In this document: piece after piece, positions 1-9,041 of the stretch
Position numbering within the stretch: the stretch's first letter is position 1
How the letters are laid out: each line of letters opens with the position of its first letter
NCBI GenBank assembly: GCA_002452335.1
Contig: DKFJ01000006.1
Coordinates: 215,207-279,206, forward strand
DNA: 64,000 nt
Origin: Deferribacteraceae bacterium UBA6799
GTDB lineage: Bacteria > Chrysiogenota > Deferribacteres > Deferribacterales > Geovibrionaceae
Direction: 5' to 3'
Program-made: the position numbers and the translations under genes
The notes under the pieces: model-generated
Databases searched by the model: none
What the model saw: only the letters and a program-made list of their open reading frames with translations
Told to the model about the DNA's origin: nothing

Positions 1-1467
1 AGAACATGCCGCAAGATGGGCATCAGAACAGTTGCCATCTATACGCATGCAGACCGCAAGGCGCCCCACGTTCGCTATGCGGACGAGGCGTACTGCATCA
101 CAGAGGACGCCCACGACACCAGCTATCTGAAGATGGATAAGATCATCGAGATAGCGAAAAAGACAGGCTCCGCCATCCACCCCGGATACGGTTTCTATTC
201 AGAGAACCCCACATTCGTGGAGGCTCTGGAGAAAGAGGGAATCGTTTTCATCGGACCCAAGTCCGAGCACATCATAATGATGGGTTCTAAAACAGGCGCC
301 AGAAAAGCTATGATGGCAGCCGGCGTGCCGGTAGTTCCCGGAACAAAAGACGCTATCACCGATGTGGAGCTGGCTAAAAAGACAGCCCTTGAGGTGGGAT
401 ATCCCATCATGCTGAAAGCCGTTCACGGCGGAGGCGGAAAGGGTATGCGTCTGGTGGAGGACGAGGCTGATTTCGAAAGCTCATACAGAATGGCAAGCTC
501 CGAGGCTCAGAACGCCTTCGGAAACGGCGAGATGTATATCGAAAAATTCATCGTACAGCCCCACCACGTTGAGATTCAGGTTCTGGGCGACACCCACGGA
601 AACGGACTTCACCTCTTCGAGCGTGAGTGCTCTATCCAGAGACGCCACCAGAAGGTTATAGAGGAAGCTCCCAGCCCCTTTATCAATGACGATACAAGGG
701 CGAAAATGTATGAAGTGGCTGTTAAAGCCGTTAAGGCCATCGGCTATGTCAGCGCCGGAACTCTGGAGTTCATCGTTGGCGCCGATCAGAACTTCTACTT
801 TCTGGAGATGAACACTCGTCTTCAGGTTGAGCACCCCGTAACAGAGCTTATCACCGGCGTGGATATCGTCCGTGAAATGATTCTGGTTGCCGAGGGCAAA
901 CCCCTTTCATACACTCAGGACGAGATAGTAAGAAACGGACACGCCATCGAGTGCCGTATATATGCCGAAGATCCGGCGAATAACTTCGTTCCCTCTCCCG
1001 GTCTCATCACAGTTTATGAGACACCCGGCGGACCCAACGTCCGTATAGAGAGCGGCGCCTATGCCGGATTCGAAGTACCGATCTATTACGACCCCATGAT
1101 CGCCAAGGTCTGCTCCATCGGAAAAACCCGTGAGAGCGCCATAGTCAGCATGAAGCGTATCCTGTCCGAATACAAGGTGTCCGGAATCAGAACCTCCATC
1201 CCCTTTCACCAGAGAGTGCTGGAGAACGAGACATTCCTCGCCGGAAACTACGACACAGGCTTCATCGACAACAAGTTCGACATGGAAGACCTGAAACGCA
1301 AGCAGTCCGCTGATGTGGATGTTCCGATCATAGCCGCTGTTATCAAACAGCTCTGCTCTGAGAAGATCGCCGCCGCCAGAAGCGTCACCAGACGCGATGT
1401 GGGCGAATCAAACTGGAAGCGTTTCGGCAGACTCACCAGTCTGGGCAACAAACTCGGGGGCGCGTAA
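1..1467 (+). CDS. Biotin carboxylase subunit of an acyl-CoA carboxylase (5' end outside window)
   Basis: ATP-dependent carboxylation of biotin on the carrier protein, the first half-reaction of a propionyl-, acetyl- or pyruvate-type carboxylase. The reading frame is open to base 1 and reads R-T-C-R-K-M-G-I-R-T, the usual segment just after the family N-terminus, so only a few residues are missing. Visible motifs are the ATP-grasp glycine loop HGGGGKGMRLV, the catalytic stretch RECSIQRRHQKVIEE and EMNTRLQVEHPVTE. The stop codon overlaps the start of the biotin-carrier gene by one base (taATG), indicating translational coupling. Because methylmalonyl-CoA mutase and MeaB follow, a propionyl-CoA or related carboxylase is the best guess. 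The carboxyltransferase subunit is not in the window and may lie upstream. Confidence 0.93.
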   Translation, partial: RTCRKMGIRTVAIYTHADRKAPHVRYADEAYCITEDAHDTSYLKMDKIIEIAKKTGSAIHPGYGFYSENPTFVEALEKEGIVFIGPKSEHIIMMGSKTGARKAMMAAGVPVVPGTKDAITDVELAKKTALEVGYPIMLKAVHGGGGKGMRLVEDEADFESSYRMASSEAQNAFGNGEMYIEKFIVQPHHVEIQVLGDTHGNGLHLFERECSIQRRHQKVIEEAPSPFINDDTRAKMYEVAVKAVKAIGYVSAGTLEFIVGADQNFYFLEMNTRLQVEHPVTELITGVDIVREMILVAEGKPLSYTQDEIVRNGHAIECRIYAEDPANNFVPSPGLITVYETPGGPNVRIESGAYAGFEVPIYYDPMIAKVCSIGKTRESAIVSMKRILSEYKVSGIRTSIPFHQRVLENETFLAGNYDTGFIDNKFDMEDLKRKQSADVDVPIIAAVIKQLCSEKIAAARSVTRRDVGESNWKRFGRLTSLGNKLGGA

Positions 1468-1988
1468 TGATAACCAAAAGAGATTACTTCGTAACAATAG
1501 ATAACGGTGAGCAGGAGCACATCGTAAACCTCGTGGAGCAGTGCTGCGGCATGTTCAAGGTGACAATAGACGGAAGAGAATACCTGGCTGACTATTCTGT
1601 CGCCGGGGACAACGTTTACTCCATCATAGTGAACGGCAACTCCTACTCCATGGACATCCACGAAAAGGGCGATGTTTTCACCATCCTCACAGACGAGGGA
1701 GATACCTTCGATGTTGAGGTTCTGGACGAGATGAAGCGTCTGATGAAGATGCGCACACATGTCGGTCTGGAAGGACGTCAGGTGATAGAGGCTCAGATGC
1801 CCGGATATATCTGGAAACTGCTCGTGGAGCCGGGACAGGAAGTGGAGGCGGGACAGCCTCTGATGATCCTCGTCGCCATGAAGATGGAAAACGAGATCAA
1901 AGCTCCGAAAGCGGGTGTGGTTCAGGACATTTTTGTAACTCTGGATCAGACAGTCTCCACAGGGGACAAGCTCGCTGTGGTTGAATAA
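1467..1988 (+). CDS. Biotin carboxyl carrier protein of acyl-CoA carboxylase
   Basis: A 173-residue protein ending in a biotinyl/lipoyl domain (about residues 105-173) with the biotinylation motif AMKMEN, whose lysine carries biotin. The N-terminal ~100 residues form a beta-rich region typical of carriers that dock on carboxyltransferase in propionyl-CoA or oxaloacetate-type enzymes. It overlaps the biotin carboxylase stop by one base and is followed by a strong hairpin terminator, so the two genes end a transcription unit. The partner carboxyltransferase is not seen here. Substrate is inferred from the neighbouring methylmalonyl-CoA genes only. Confidence 0.92.
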   Translation: MITKRDYFVTIDNGEQEHIVNLVEQCCGMFKVTIDGREYLADYSVAGDNVYSIIVNGNSYSMDIHEKGDVFTILTDEGDTFDVEVLDEMKRLMKMRTHVGLEGRQVIEAQMPGYIWKLLVEPGQEVEAGQPLMILVAMKMENEIKAPKAGVVQDIFVTLDQTVSTGDKLAVVE

Positions 1989-2011
1989 TCACATTTTTTG
2001 CGGTATAAATC

Positions 2012-2037
2012 AGAGGGGAGTTTGCTCCCCTCTTTTT
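2012..2037 (+). terminator. Rho-independent terminator after the biotin carrier gene
   Basis: A perfect 9-bp stem AGAGGGGAG / CTCCCCTCT with a TTTG loop is followed by a run of T, about 24 bases past the stop of the biotin carrier gene. Confidence 0.9.
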
Positions 2038-2101
2038 GTTTGACTTGAGGGAGTCGAAACAATTTTCTGATGGGAACGCAGCCGTTGCTTACAGTTTTTT
2101 C

Positions 2102-2137
2102 GTCATTGCGAGGAGTGTAGCGACGCGGCAATCTCAT
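2102..2137. repeat. REP-like palindrome, copy 1
   Basis: TCATTGCGAGG on the left and CGGCAATCTCA on the right form an imperfect inverted repeat between two transcription units. Related copies lie at 7387-7420 and 47832-47863. This resembles dispersed intergenic REP-type elements. Confidence 0.7.
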
Positions 2138-2165
2138 TTTAAAAAAGTTACTATGAGGTTTGTAT

Positions 2166-4307
2166 ATGTTTGCAAAACGTTCAAAGGAGGACTGGGAGAA
2201 ACAGGCAAAAAAAGAGTGTAAAGCAGAGACTCTCGACCGTCTCACATGGAAGACGGCGGAAGGTATAGACGTTAAACCGCTCTATACCATGGAAGATCTG
2301 GAAAAGCTCGAAAATGCCGATACTCTTCCCGGATTCGCTCCGTATCTCAGAGGCCCCATGGCCACCATGTATGCCGGAAGACCCTGGACAGTGCGCCAGT
2401 ACGCAGGTTTTTCCACAGCGGAGGAATCCAACGCTTTTTACAGAAAGAACCTTGCCGCAGGACAGCAGGGGCTCTCTGTCGCCTTCGACCTTGCCACCCA
2501 CAGAGGATATGACTCGGACCACCCCAGAGTGGTTGGAGACGTGGGCAAGGCGGGCGTAGCCATAGATTCTGTTGAGGATATGAAGATACTCTTCAACGAG
2601 ATACCGCTGGGAGACGTTTCCGTCTCCATGACCATGAACGGAGCTGTTCTGCCCATTCTCGCCATGTACATTGTGGCGGCGGAAGAGCAGGGAGTAACAC
2701 AGGACAGACTGGCAGGAACAATCCAGAACGACATCCTGAAAGAGTTCATGGTGCGCAACACATACATCTATCCCCCCGCTCCATCCATGAGGATCATAGC
2801 GGACATCATAGAATACACCAGTAAATACATGCCCAAGTTCAACTCCATATCCATCTCCGGATATCACATTCAGGAGGCTGGGGCGAACAACGTGCTTGAG
2901 CTGGCGTTTACACTGGCTGACGGTCTGGAATACGTCAAGGCGGCTCTGTCAAAAGGGCTGGACATAGACGCGTTCGCGCCCAGACTTTCGTTCTTTTTCG
3001 GTATCGGCATGAACTTCTTTATGGAGATAGCCAAGCTGAGAGCCGCAAGATTTCTGTGGTCTGAGCTGATAGCTCAGTTCAACCCGCAGAATCAGAAATC
3101 GCTTGCTCTGCGCACACACTGCCAGACATCCGGCTGGTCGCTGACAGAGCAGGACCCCTATAACAACGTTATCAGAACCACCATAGAGGCTATGGCGGCG
3201 GTGCTGGGCGGAACACAGTCCCTGCATACCAACGCTCTGGACGAGGCGATAGCCCTGCCCACAGTGCAGTCAGCCAGAATAGCCAGAAACACCCAGCTGG
3301 TGATTCAGGAAGAGACCGGAATCACTAAGGTCATCGACCCTCTGGGAGGCTCATATTACATCGAGTCGCTCACACAGGCGCTGATAGACAAAGCCCGCGC
3401 GGAACTGACCGAGATAGAAAAACTGGGCGGAATGACAAAGGCGATCGAGTCCGGCATGCCCAAGCTCAAGATCGAGGAATCAGCCGCCAAGAAACAGGCG
3501 TCCATCGACAGCGGAAAAGACGTTATCGTGGGCGTGAACAAATATAAGCTGGCGAAAGAGGACGACATAGATGTTCTGGACATAGACAACACCGCAGTGC
3601 GTGAGTCCCAGATCAAACGTCTGAACAGAATCAGAGCGGAGCGTGACAGCAAAGCATGCCAGCAAGCTCTGGATGATATCACCAAGGTCTGCGGTGATAA
3701 CTCTGCTAACCTTCTGGAATTCTGCGTGAAGGCAGCCAGACTGAGAGCCACTGTGGGCGAGATATCAGACGCTATGGAAAAGGCTTTCGGACGCCACAAA
3801 GCGGATATAAAACTCGTATCAGGAGCGTACGGCTCTATGTTTGAGACAGATAAAGAATTTACCGATATCAAAAACGACATAGCCGAGTTTGAGAAAAAGA
3901 CAGGACGCCGTCCCAGAATTCTGGTAGCGAAGATGGGGCAGGACGGACACGACAGAGGCGCAAAGGTAGTGGCATCAGCCTATGCCGACTGCGGTTTTGA
4001 TGTGGATGTCGGTCCTCTGTTCCAGACTCCCGAAGAGGCTGCCAAGATGGCTGTGGAGAACGACGTGCACGTTGTGGGCGTTTCGTCTCTCGCCGCCGGA
4101 CACAAGACTCTGGTGCCTCAGCTTGTGGCGGAGCTGAAAAAGCTGGACGCCACAGATATAGTTGTGGTCTGCGGAGGGGTTATACCCAGACAGGACTACG
4201 AAGAGCTGTATCAGGCGGGCGCCGCCTGTATTTTCGGACCGGGAACCACTATCACTAAGTCCGCCAGAGAGACTATGGAAGCCATTAAGAAGGCTCAGGG
4301 GCTTTAA
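2166..4307 (+). CDS. Methylmalonyl-CoA mutase (adenosylcobalamin-dependent)
   Basis: Interconverts succinyl-CoA and methylmalonyl-CoA in the cytoplasm, linking the TCA cycle to propionyl-CoA. At 713 residues it has the family's normal single-chain length. The N-terminal substrate-binding barrel carries YAGFSTAEESNAFYR and FDLATHRGYDSDHPR. The C-terminal B12-binding domain (about residues 585-710) has the DxHxxG signature in GQDGHDRGAKV, then SSLAAGH and GGVIP. I prefer ATG 2166 because a GAGG ribosome site lies at 2155-2158; an in-frame TTG at 2160 would add two residues. It is immediately followed by its chaperone gene meaB. This is the form in which one polypeptide holds both catalytic and cobalamin domains. 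Confidence 0.95.
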   Translation: MFAKRSKEDWEKQAKKECKAETLDRLTWKTAEGIDVKPLYTMEDLEKLENADTLPGFAPYLRGPMATMYAGRPWTVRQYAGFSTAEESNAFYRKNLAAGQQGLSVAFDLATHRGYDSDHPRVVGDVGKAGVAIDSVEDMKILFNEIPLGDVSVSMTMNGAVLPILAMYIVAAEEQGVTQDRLAGTIQNDILKEFMVRNTYIYPPAPSMRIIADIIEYTSKYMPKFNSISISGYHIQEAGANNVLELAFTLADGLEYVKAALSKGLDIDAFAPRLSFFFGIGMNFFMEIAKLRAARFLWSELIAQFNPQNQKSLALRTHCQTSGWSLTEQDPYNNVIRTTIEAMAAVLGGTQSLHTNALDEAIALPTVQSARIARNTQLVIQEETGITKVIDPLGGSYYIESLTQALIDKARAELTEIEKLGGMTKAIESGMPKLKIEESAAKKQASIDSGKDVIVGVNKYKLAKEDDIDVLDIDNTAVRESQIKRLNRIRAERDSKACQQALDDITKVCGDNSANLLEFCVKAARLRATVGEISDAMEKAFGRHKADIKLVSGAYGSMFETDKEFTDIKNDIAEFEKKTGRRPRILVAKMGQDGHDRGAKVVASAYADCGFDVDVGPLFQTPEEAAKMAVENDVHVVGVSSLAAGHKTLVPQLVAELKKLDATDIVVVCGGVIPRQDYEELYQAGAACIFGPGTTITKSARETMEAIKKAQGL

Positions 4308-5285
4308 TTGACAGACATGCAGACTTTAGCTGACGGAATACTACAGGGAAAACTGCGCCCTCTGTCCAAGGGGATAACCCTTATAGAGAGCCGCAATCCG
4401 GAACATAGTCAGTCGGCTAATCAACTGCTTGAAAAGATAATGCCTGCCACCGGAAATTCCGTAAGAATCGGGATTTCCGGCGTGCCGGGCGTGGGCAAGA
4501 GTACATTCATAGAAGCGTTCGGAAAGCATCTGACATCATGCGGTCACAGGGTGGCTGTGCTGGCTGTGGATCCGTCGTCTCAGGTTACCGGAGGCTCCAT
4601 TCTGGGTGATAAGACCCGTATGGAAGAACTTGCTCGTGACGAGAACGCCTTTATCAGACCTTCCCCGGCGGGAGACACGCTGGGCGGGGTAGCCAGAAAG
4701 ACCCGTGAGACCATGCTTCTGTGCGAGGCGGCGGGATACGATGTGATTCTGGTGGAAACGGTAGGAGTGGGGCAGTCAGAGATAACTGTCGCTTCCATGG
4801 TGGATTTCTTCATGCTTCTTCAGCTGGCAAACGCCGGAGACGAGCTTCAGGGTATCAAAAAAGGCGTCATGGAGATAGCGGACGCCATCATCATAAACAA
4901 GGCGGAGGGGTCGAACCGCATGAAAGCGGAGGTTGCCGCATCGCAATATATAAATGCCCTGCATATCCTGCGTCCGAAAAGCCGCAACTGGGCTGTTCCG
5001 GTGAAGCTGTGCAGTGCTCTGTATAATGAGGGGATCTCCGATATCTGGGAGATGGTTACGGACTACAGAGACAAACTGACCGCAAGCGGCGAGTTCGATG
5101 AAAAACGTAAGGGACAGTCGGTTGACTGGCTCTGGACTCTGGTTATGGACGGGCTTAAGGATATGTTCATGGACAACCGCCATGTGCAGGCGATGTATCC
5201 GCAGATTCAGCAGTCCGTGGAAGAGGGCGTCATGAACCCCAGCGCCGCATCAAAAAGACTTCTGGAGCTTTTCAAGAGACATTGA
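4308..5285 (+). CDS. meaB: MeaB/ArgK-type G3E GTPase, methylmalonyl-CoA mutase chaperone
   Basis: GTPase that protects and reloads cobalamin in methylmalonyl-CoA mutase. The Walker A motif GVPGVGKSTF sits near residue 60, followed by VDPSSQVTGGSILGDKTRM and VETVGVGQSE, all typical of the family. The 325-residue length is normal. The start is most likely TTG 4308, directly after the mutase stop and 6 bases from AGGGG (4297-4301); an in-frame ATG at 4317 is the alternative. Adjacency to the mutase supports the role. The stop overlaps the next start (tgATG). Confidence 0.95.
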   Translation: MTDMQTLADGILQGKLRPLSKGITLIESRNPEHSQSANQLLEKIMPATGNSVRIGISGVPGVGKSTFIEAFGKHLTSCGHRVAVLAVDPSSQVTGGSILGDKTRMEELARDENAFIRPSPAGDTLGGVARKTRETMLLCEAAGYDVILVETVGVGQSEITVASMVDFFMLLQLANAGDELQGIKKGVMEIADAIIINKAEGSNRMKAEVAASQYINALHILRPKSRNWAVPVKLCSALYNEGISDIWEMVTDYRDKLTASGEFDEKRKGQSVDWLWTLVMDGLKDMFMDNRHVQAMYPQIQQSVEEGVMNPSAASKRLLELFKRH

Positions 5286-5833
5286 TGTCTAAGACATTCA
5301 TCGTATCCGACGTGTTCGGACTGACCGATTGTCTTGAAGAGTTTTCCGATTATTTCCCCGAAAGTATAATAGTTGACCCGTATGACGGACAGAAACATCA
5401 TTTTTTAAACGAAGAGGAAGCGTACGGATATTTCATGCAGAATTGCGGTATAGAGGGATATACAGATGTTTTGCTTAGTGCCATAGGTTCTGACGGATGC
5501 GGCAGCAGGATTATCGCTTTTAGTGCCGGAGCTTCTGCCGCATGGAATATTTCAGATAAATTTACCGATATTGCCGAAATAGTGTGTTTTTACGGGTCTC
5601 GAATCAGAGACAATGCCGATATAAAGCCGTTATGTCCTGTTAAACTTATATTTCCTGCATATGAAAAGAGTTTTGACGTAAGTGCGTTGTCTGAAAAGCT
5701 GAAACGCAGAATTAACGTGACTGTTGAAAGAATAGTTTATCTGCACGGATTTATGAACAGATTGTCTGTAAATTTTGATGAGACAGGATATTTGAAGTAT
5801 TTAAATCATCTTACGCATACAGACCATAGTTGA
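5285..5833 (+). CDS. Alpha/beta hydrolase, dienelactone-hydrolase-like
   Basis: A 182-residue protein with a nucleophile-elbow-like stretch IAFSAGASAAW around residue 78, YGSRIRD after a beta strand, and a late His (YLHGFMN). This pattern recalls small dienelactone-hydrolase-like proteins in which Ser replaces the usual Cys. Start ATG 5285 overlaps the meaB stop, so it is probably co-translated. Substrate is unknown; a CoA-ester or housekeeping hydrolase role would suit the operon, but nothing in the sequence proves it. Its base composition is more AT-rich than meaB. Assignment to the superfamily is moderately sure; the reaction is not. Confidence 0.6.
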   Translation: MSKTFIVSDVFGLTDCLEEFSDYFPESIIVDPYDGQKHHFLNEEEAYGYFMQNCGIEGYTDVLLSAIGSDGCGSRIIAFSAGASAAWNISDKFTDIAEIVCFYGSRIRDNADIKPLCPVKLIFPAYEKSFDVSALSEKLKRRINVTVERIVYLHGFMNRLSVNFDETGYLKYLNHLTHTDHS

Positions 5834-5861
5834 CATGGAAACAGGAGTAATTTAAAACGCA

Positions 5862-6863
5862 TTAATAAGGGACTTCCTCCACTATGTAACCCAATTCTCG
5901 TGCTCTCTCAAGAAATGGCTTGATAGTATTGATTCCCCATTGATTAGAAATGGCATATATTTCATTATTAAAGGATATTACTTCATCGTCATCCAAGAAA
6001 TGTCTGGCAATGCCATTTCTAACTAAGTTATTCGCATCTTCAAAACTTTTAAAAATTCCACCATTCTTAAGAGATTGAGGGAATGCCTGTAGAAGCTTTT
6101 CAAAAGAATCAGGTTTGTTGTCAGCAATCCATTGTTGTATAACAGCAAGAACAAGTCTTCTTTTTTTATATACGACGTTATTAAAACGATATTGAGTGAA
6201 ATCAAATTTTGATGCAGATTCTTTTCTTGCTTCACTCTGGTGTCGTATTCTAAGCTGGTATGTTTCTGCCTCAGGGAGTGGTATAATCTGCTGAACATCA
6301 ATTAATATATTATTATCACTATATTTGTATGGGATAAGTCGCACACATTTAATATTTAAATCCCTTTCATTAAGCCATAGTACAGAAGTTGTTAATTCTT
6401 TTGAAAAGTTCGAAGAGACCAGTATTATTTTGACGTCTCTTGCAAAACTATCCTGAGGTTCATCCCAATTAAGAAAATTAAGTAATGTAGCCTCTGCATT
6501 GTCTTCAGAATTAACAGATAAAAGGTATTCCTGAAATGTACTGGTAGCTTCAGAAAAAGTCATAGTTGAAACCATTGAAGCATATCTTATTGCCTGAAGT
6601 TCCATGTTCTCGCCAGTTTCATTTCTTTTTAATTCAATCACAACTAGGTTAGCTTGTTTATCAATAGCTAATAAATCTATTCTTCTATGTGAATCCGTCC
6701 AGTCTGAAAATTCTTCTGATATCACAAGGCAATCAGGAGCAATAACCTGTATCTGCTGTTTTAAAGCCTGTTGCAGATTTTGTCTTTCTAAGATACTTTC
6801 CTGAGAAAAAGTTGTATTCTCTATTTGTGATAGCCTATTGTTTTCGAATTTATAAATTGCCAT
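5862..6863 (-). CDS. DUF91/NucS-like PD-(D/E)XK nuclease-domain protein
   Basis: A 333-residue protein whose N-terminal ~100 residues contain a PD-(D/E)XK core: D63 in RRIDLLAID, then E77 and K79 in VVIELKR, followed by Q90 and RYAS. This matches the endonuclease NucS C-terminal / DUF91 family. The C-terminal ~100 residues look like a separate winged-helix or restriction-associated domain. A good ribosome site AGAGGT precedes ATG 6863. The gene is strikingly AT-rich beside its neighbours, suggesting recent acquisition. No methyltransferase or partner is adjacent, so a DNA-repair or phage-defence role is only inferred. Confidence 0.7.
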   Translation of the reverse strand: MAIYKFENNRLSQIENTTFSQESILERQNLQQALKQQIQVIAPDCLVISEEFSDWTDSHRRIDLLAIDKQANLVVIELKRNETGENMELQAIRYASMVSTMTFSEATSTFQEYLLSVNSEDNAEATLLNFLNWDEPQDSFARDVKIILVSSNFSKELTTSVLWLNERDLNIKCVRLIPYKYSDNNILIDVQQIIPLPEAETYQLRIRHQSEARKESASKFDFTQYRFNNVVYKKRRLVLAVIQQWIADNKPDSFEKLLQAFPQSLKNGGIFKSFEDANNLVRNGIARHFLDDDEVISFNNEIYAISNQWGINTIKPFLERARELGYIVEEVPY

Positions 6864-6886
6864 GAAATTACCTCTTTCTTGTAGAG

Positions 6887-7330
6887 TTAAATTATCTTGC
6901 GCATGCAGACCATGGGCGACATAGAGAAACCGTTGCTTTCATAAAAGCTCTGGGCTCTGTAGTTGTCGTTGTCTGTCAGCAGAGTTATGCGTCTGCATCC
7001 TGCCTCTCTGGCCGCCTGCTGAGCTTTTTTCAGTATCAGGGTGCCGATGTCCTGACCTCTCATATCCGGATGCACCACCATATCTTCCAGAGCACACACA
7101 CGCTCGCCCAGAAAAGTGCTCACCATGAACAGTATGTTCACCATTCCAACTATCCTGCCTTCCTTTTCCGCCTTTATGATGAATCCGGTTTCAGGATTGC
7201 TGATGATCATTTCCAGACCCTTTGCCTGTTTAGCCGGATCCGGTGTGAACTCCGCCTCCTGAGTAAAGAGTATTTTCAAGAGACCGCAGAGCTGCGGTAT
7301 ATCTTCGAGTGTCGCTTTTGTTATAATCAT
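6887..7330 (-). CDS. GNAT family N-acetyltransferase
   Basis: About 147 residues from the ATG at 7330, starting MIITKATLEDIPQL as GNAT proteins do. The acetyl-CoA binding signature appears as MVVHPDMRGQDIGTLIL and the later strand as LLTDNDNYRAQSFYESNGF. The upstream in-frame extension to 7453 runs through a REP-like palindrome and a terminator and is not coding. No clear Shine-Dalgarno is visible before 7330. It acetylates an unknown small molecule or protein amine. It shares orientation with the DUF91 gene. Confidence 0.85.
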   Translation of the reverse strand: MIITKATLEDIPQLCGLLKILFTQEAEFTPDPAKQAKGLEMIISNPETGFIIKAEKEGRIVGMVNILFMVSTFLGERVCALEDMVVHPDMRGQDIGTLILKKAQQAAREAGCRRITLLTDNDNYRAQSFYESNGFSMSPMVCMRKII

Positions 7331-7386
7331 AAGAGGATTATAACAAATTAAGGCTAAAGTGACAAATGGTATTATGTTTATGATAG

Positions 7387-7420
7387 TGAGATTGCCACGC
7401 CCTGCGGGCTCGCAATGACT
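7387..7420. repeat. REP-like palindrome, copy 2
   Basis: TGAGATTGCC and CTCGCAATGAC form the ends of an imperfect inverted repeat related to the elements at 2102 and 47832. It lies between the acetyltransferase start and the rhodanese terminator. Confidence 0.7.
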
Positions 7421-7432
7421 GATATAAGGAAT

Positions 7433-7460
7433 AAAAAAGGCGGTGAAAACCACCGCCTTT
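7433..7460 (-). terminator. Terminator of the rhodanese gene
   Basis: Read on the minus strand, a perfect 10-bp stem (AAAGGCGGTG pairing with CACCGCCTTT, 5-base loop) is followed by a T-rich tail. It lies about 20 bases after the stop at 7478. Confidence 0.88.
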
Positions 7461-7477
7461 AAAAAATTAAACTCTGA

Positions 7478-8815
7478 TCAGTTCTGAGTGATATCAAAAC
7501 CGCCGTCTTTGAATTTGTTGAAAGAGTCCAGATACTTGATGTTTGTGTATCCGGCATCCTTGAGTATGTTGTATGCCATCTCGGCTCTGACGCCGGAAGC
7601 GCAGCTTGTGATTATTTGTTTGTCTTTGGGCAATTTGTCCAGATTCTCCTTCAGCGCCTCAACAGATATGTTGATAGCTCCGGGGAAAGTACCTGCGGCG
7701 AACTCCTCTTTTGTTCTGACATCCACAAAAACAGTGTCTTTCGGCTGAGCTGTCACAAGTTTCACGAATTCATCCTTTGATATGGTGCCGGGTTTCGGCA
7801 GAGCCATGAATTCGAACTTGTCTTTTGTCGCTCCGGAGAGAACGGGATATTTATTCTTCTGCCACTCGGTGATAGTCATGGGTAGAACTCTGGTTCCTTT
7901 GTATCCCAGAGCGGTCAGTTTGCCGGCTACATCAGCCGCCTCATCGCCGTATACCACGATGGGCACCATTTTCTTCTTGGGCAGTTTATCTTTCACAGCG
8001 TCAAAGGTTTTTGCTGTCACGTTCACCGCATTGGGCAGGTGAGCGGCTTTTGCCTGTTTTTCGCTGTTGGTATCGACCACGAGGAAAGCCAGCTCGCTCT
8101 TGCCGAGGCGCTCAGCCACCAGATCGGGAGCGATGTATGATACTTCTGATGTTACCCAGTCGGGGAAACCGCCGGCGTATATCTTAACATCGGTGTATCC
8201 GAGACCTCTCGCCTTGATGGCCGCTGTGGGGCTGGAGCATCCGCCCACGCAGTAGAACACGAGGGGAGTCTTCTTGTCCTTGGGCAGTTTGTCCGCCTGC
8301 TGTTCCAGAGCGGCGGCGGGGATGACTATCGAGCCGGGGATGAATCCCTCTTTATATTTCACAGGGGGTCTGGCGTCTATGATGACGGCAGATTTGTCAT
8401 GAAGCATTACCTGTTTCAGAGCGTCCTTGTCCAGCTTCTGATCGGGAGTTATGCTGTTGAGGATATCGAATCTGGTGACGTGCAGGGCAACGTTTTCGCC
8501 TTTGCCGTTCACATAGTAGTAGATTCTGAAAGCCTTGCCTTTGTACTCGCCCATGTCTTCCATGTCGAGCAGGTTTTTCACCTTGGTTCCGTCGTCATAC
8601 TTGAAAACCATTTTGGCGGGCTTGCCGGGTGCGCTCAGGTCGAGCTGAAAAGTCTTCACCTTGTCCACAAAGTAATCAAGTGTTCCTCTAGCCATGTTGC
8701 TGTCTGACTGGTGACAGCTGGCGCAGAGAGGAGCCATGGTGGGGGCGCCGGCATGAACCGCAAATGCCGGAAGAATCAGCAGGAAACTAAGCAATAAAAT
8801 CCTTAACCTGTTCAT
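7478..8815 (-). CDS. Periplasmic multi-rhodanese protein with an N-terminal haem c-type motif
   Basis: A 445-residue exported protein: signal peptide MNRLRILLLSFLLILPAF ending near AVHAG, then CASCH, a CxxCH haem-attachment motif, then three rhodanese-like domains (about 130-220, 230-330 and 345-445). Domain 1 has Cys-containing loop FYCVGGCSS and domain 3 has TSCASGVRAEM. The middle domain has VVYGDEA and lacks the active-site Cys, so it is probably inactive. I choose ATG 8815 over 8830 because GGAGGT sits just upstream. It may shuttle sulfane sulfur in the periplasm with a redox step, but this is inference. It stands alone between a terminator and its own putative promoter. Confidence 0.85.
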   Translation of the reverse strand: MNRLRILLLSFLLILPAFAVHAGAPTMAPLCASCHQSDSNMARGTLDYFVDKVKTFQLDLSAPGKPAKMVFKYDDGTKVKNLLDMEDMGEYKGKAFRIYYYVNGKGENVALHVTRFDILNSITPDQKLDKDALKQVMLHDKSAVIIDARPPVKYKEGFIPGSIVIPAAALEQQADKLPKDKKTPLVFYCVGGCSSPTAAIKARGLGYTDVKIYAGGFPDWVTSEVSYIAPDLVAERLGKSELAFLVVDTNSEKQAKAAHLPNAVNVTAKTFDAVKDKLPKKKMVPIVVYGDEAADVAGKLTALGYKGTRVLPMTITEWQKNKYPVLSGATKDKFEFMALPKPGTISKDEFVKLVTAQPKDTVFVDVRTKEEFAAGTFPGAINISVEALKENLDKLPKDKQIITSCASGVRAEMAYNILKDAGYTNIKYLDSFNKFKDGGFDITQN

Positions 8816-8888
8816 TGTTACAACCTCCAAAAAACAGTCTGTTGAATATGGAACGGCTGTTTTCCGTCCGTGTCGACTGTATAGAGTA

Positions 8889-8916
8889 AGTGTAGCACAG
8901 GTTTGGATACTGGCAA
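8889..8916 (-). promoter_or_regulatory. Possible sigma-70 promoter of the rhodanese gene
   Basis: On the minus strand TTGCCA, a 16-base spacer and TACACT lie about 75 bases upstream of the start. The match is moderate only. Confidence 0.35.
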
Positions 8917-9041
8917 GAAAATGTGAGCGTTATTGATAGATTAATTTACTGATAAATAGGATAAAAACTGTAGGTTTCAGGCGGCTATATGCAACAATAT
9001 AGATATTTTGAATGATATATAATACAGAGCGGAAGAGCGTT

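Noticed and set aside
7331..7453. Extended N-terminus of the acetyltransferase
   Set aside because: It would translate a REP-like palindrome and overlap the terminator of the upstream gene; family alignment starts at 7330.
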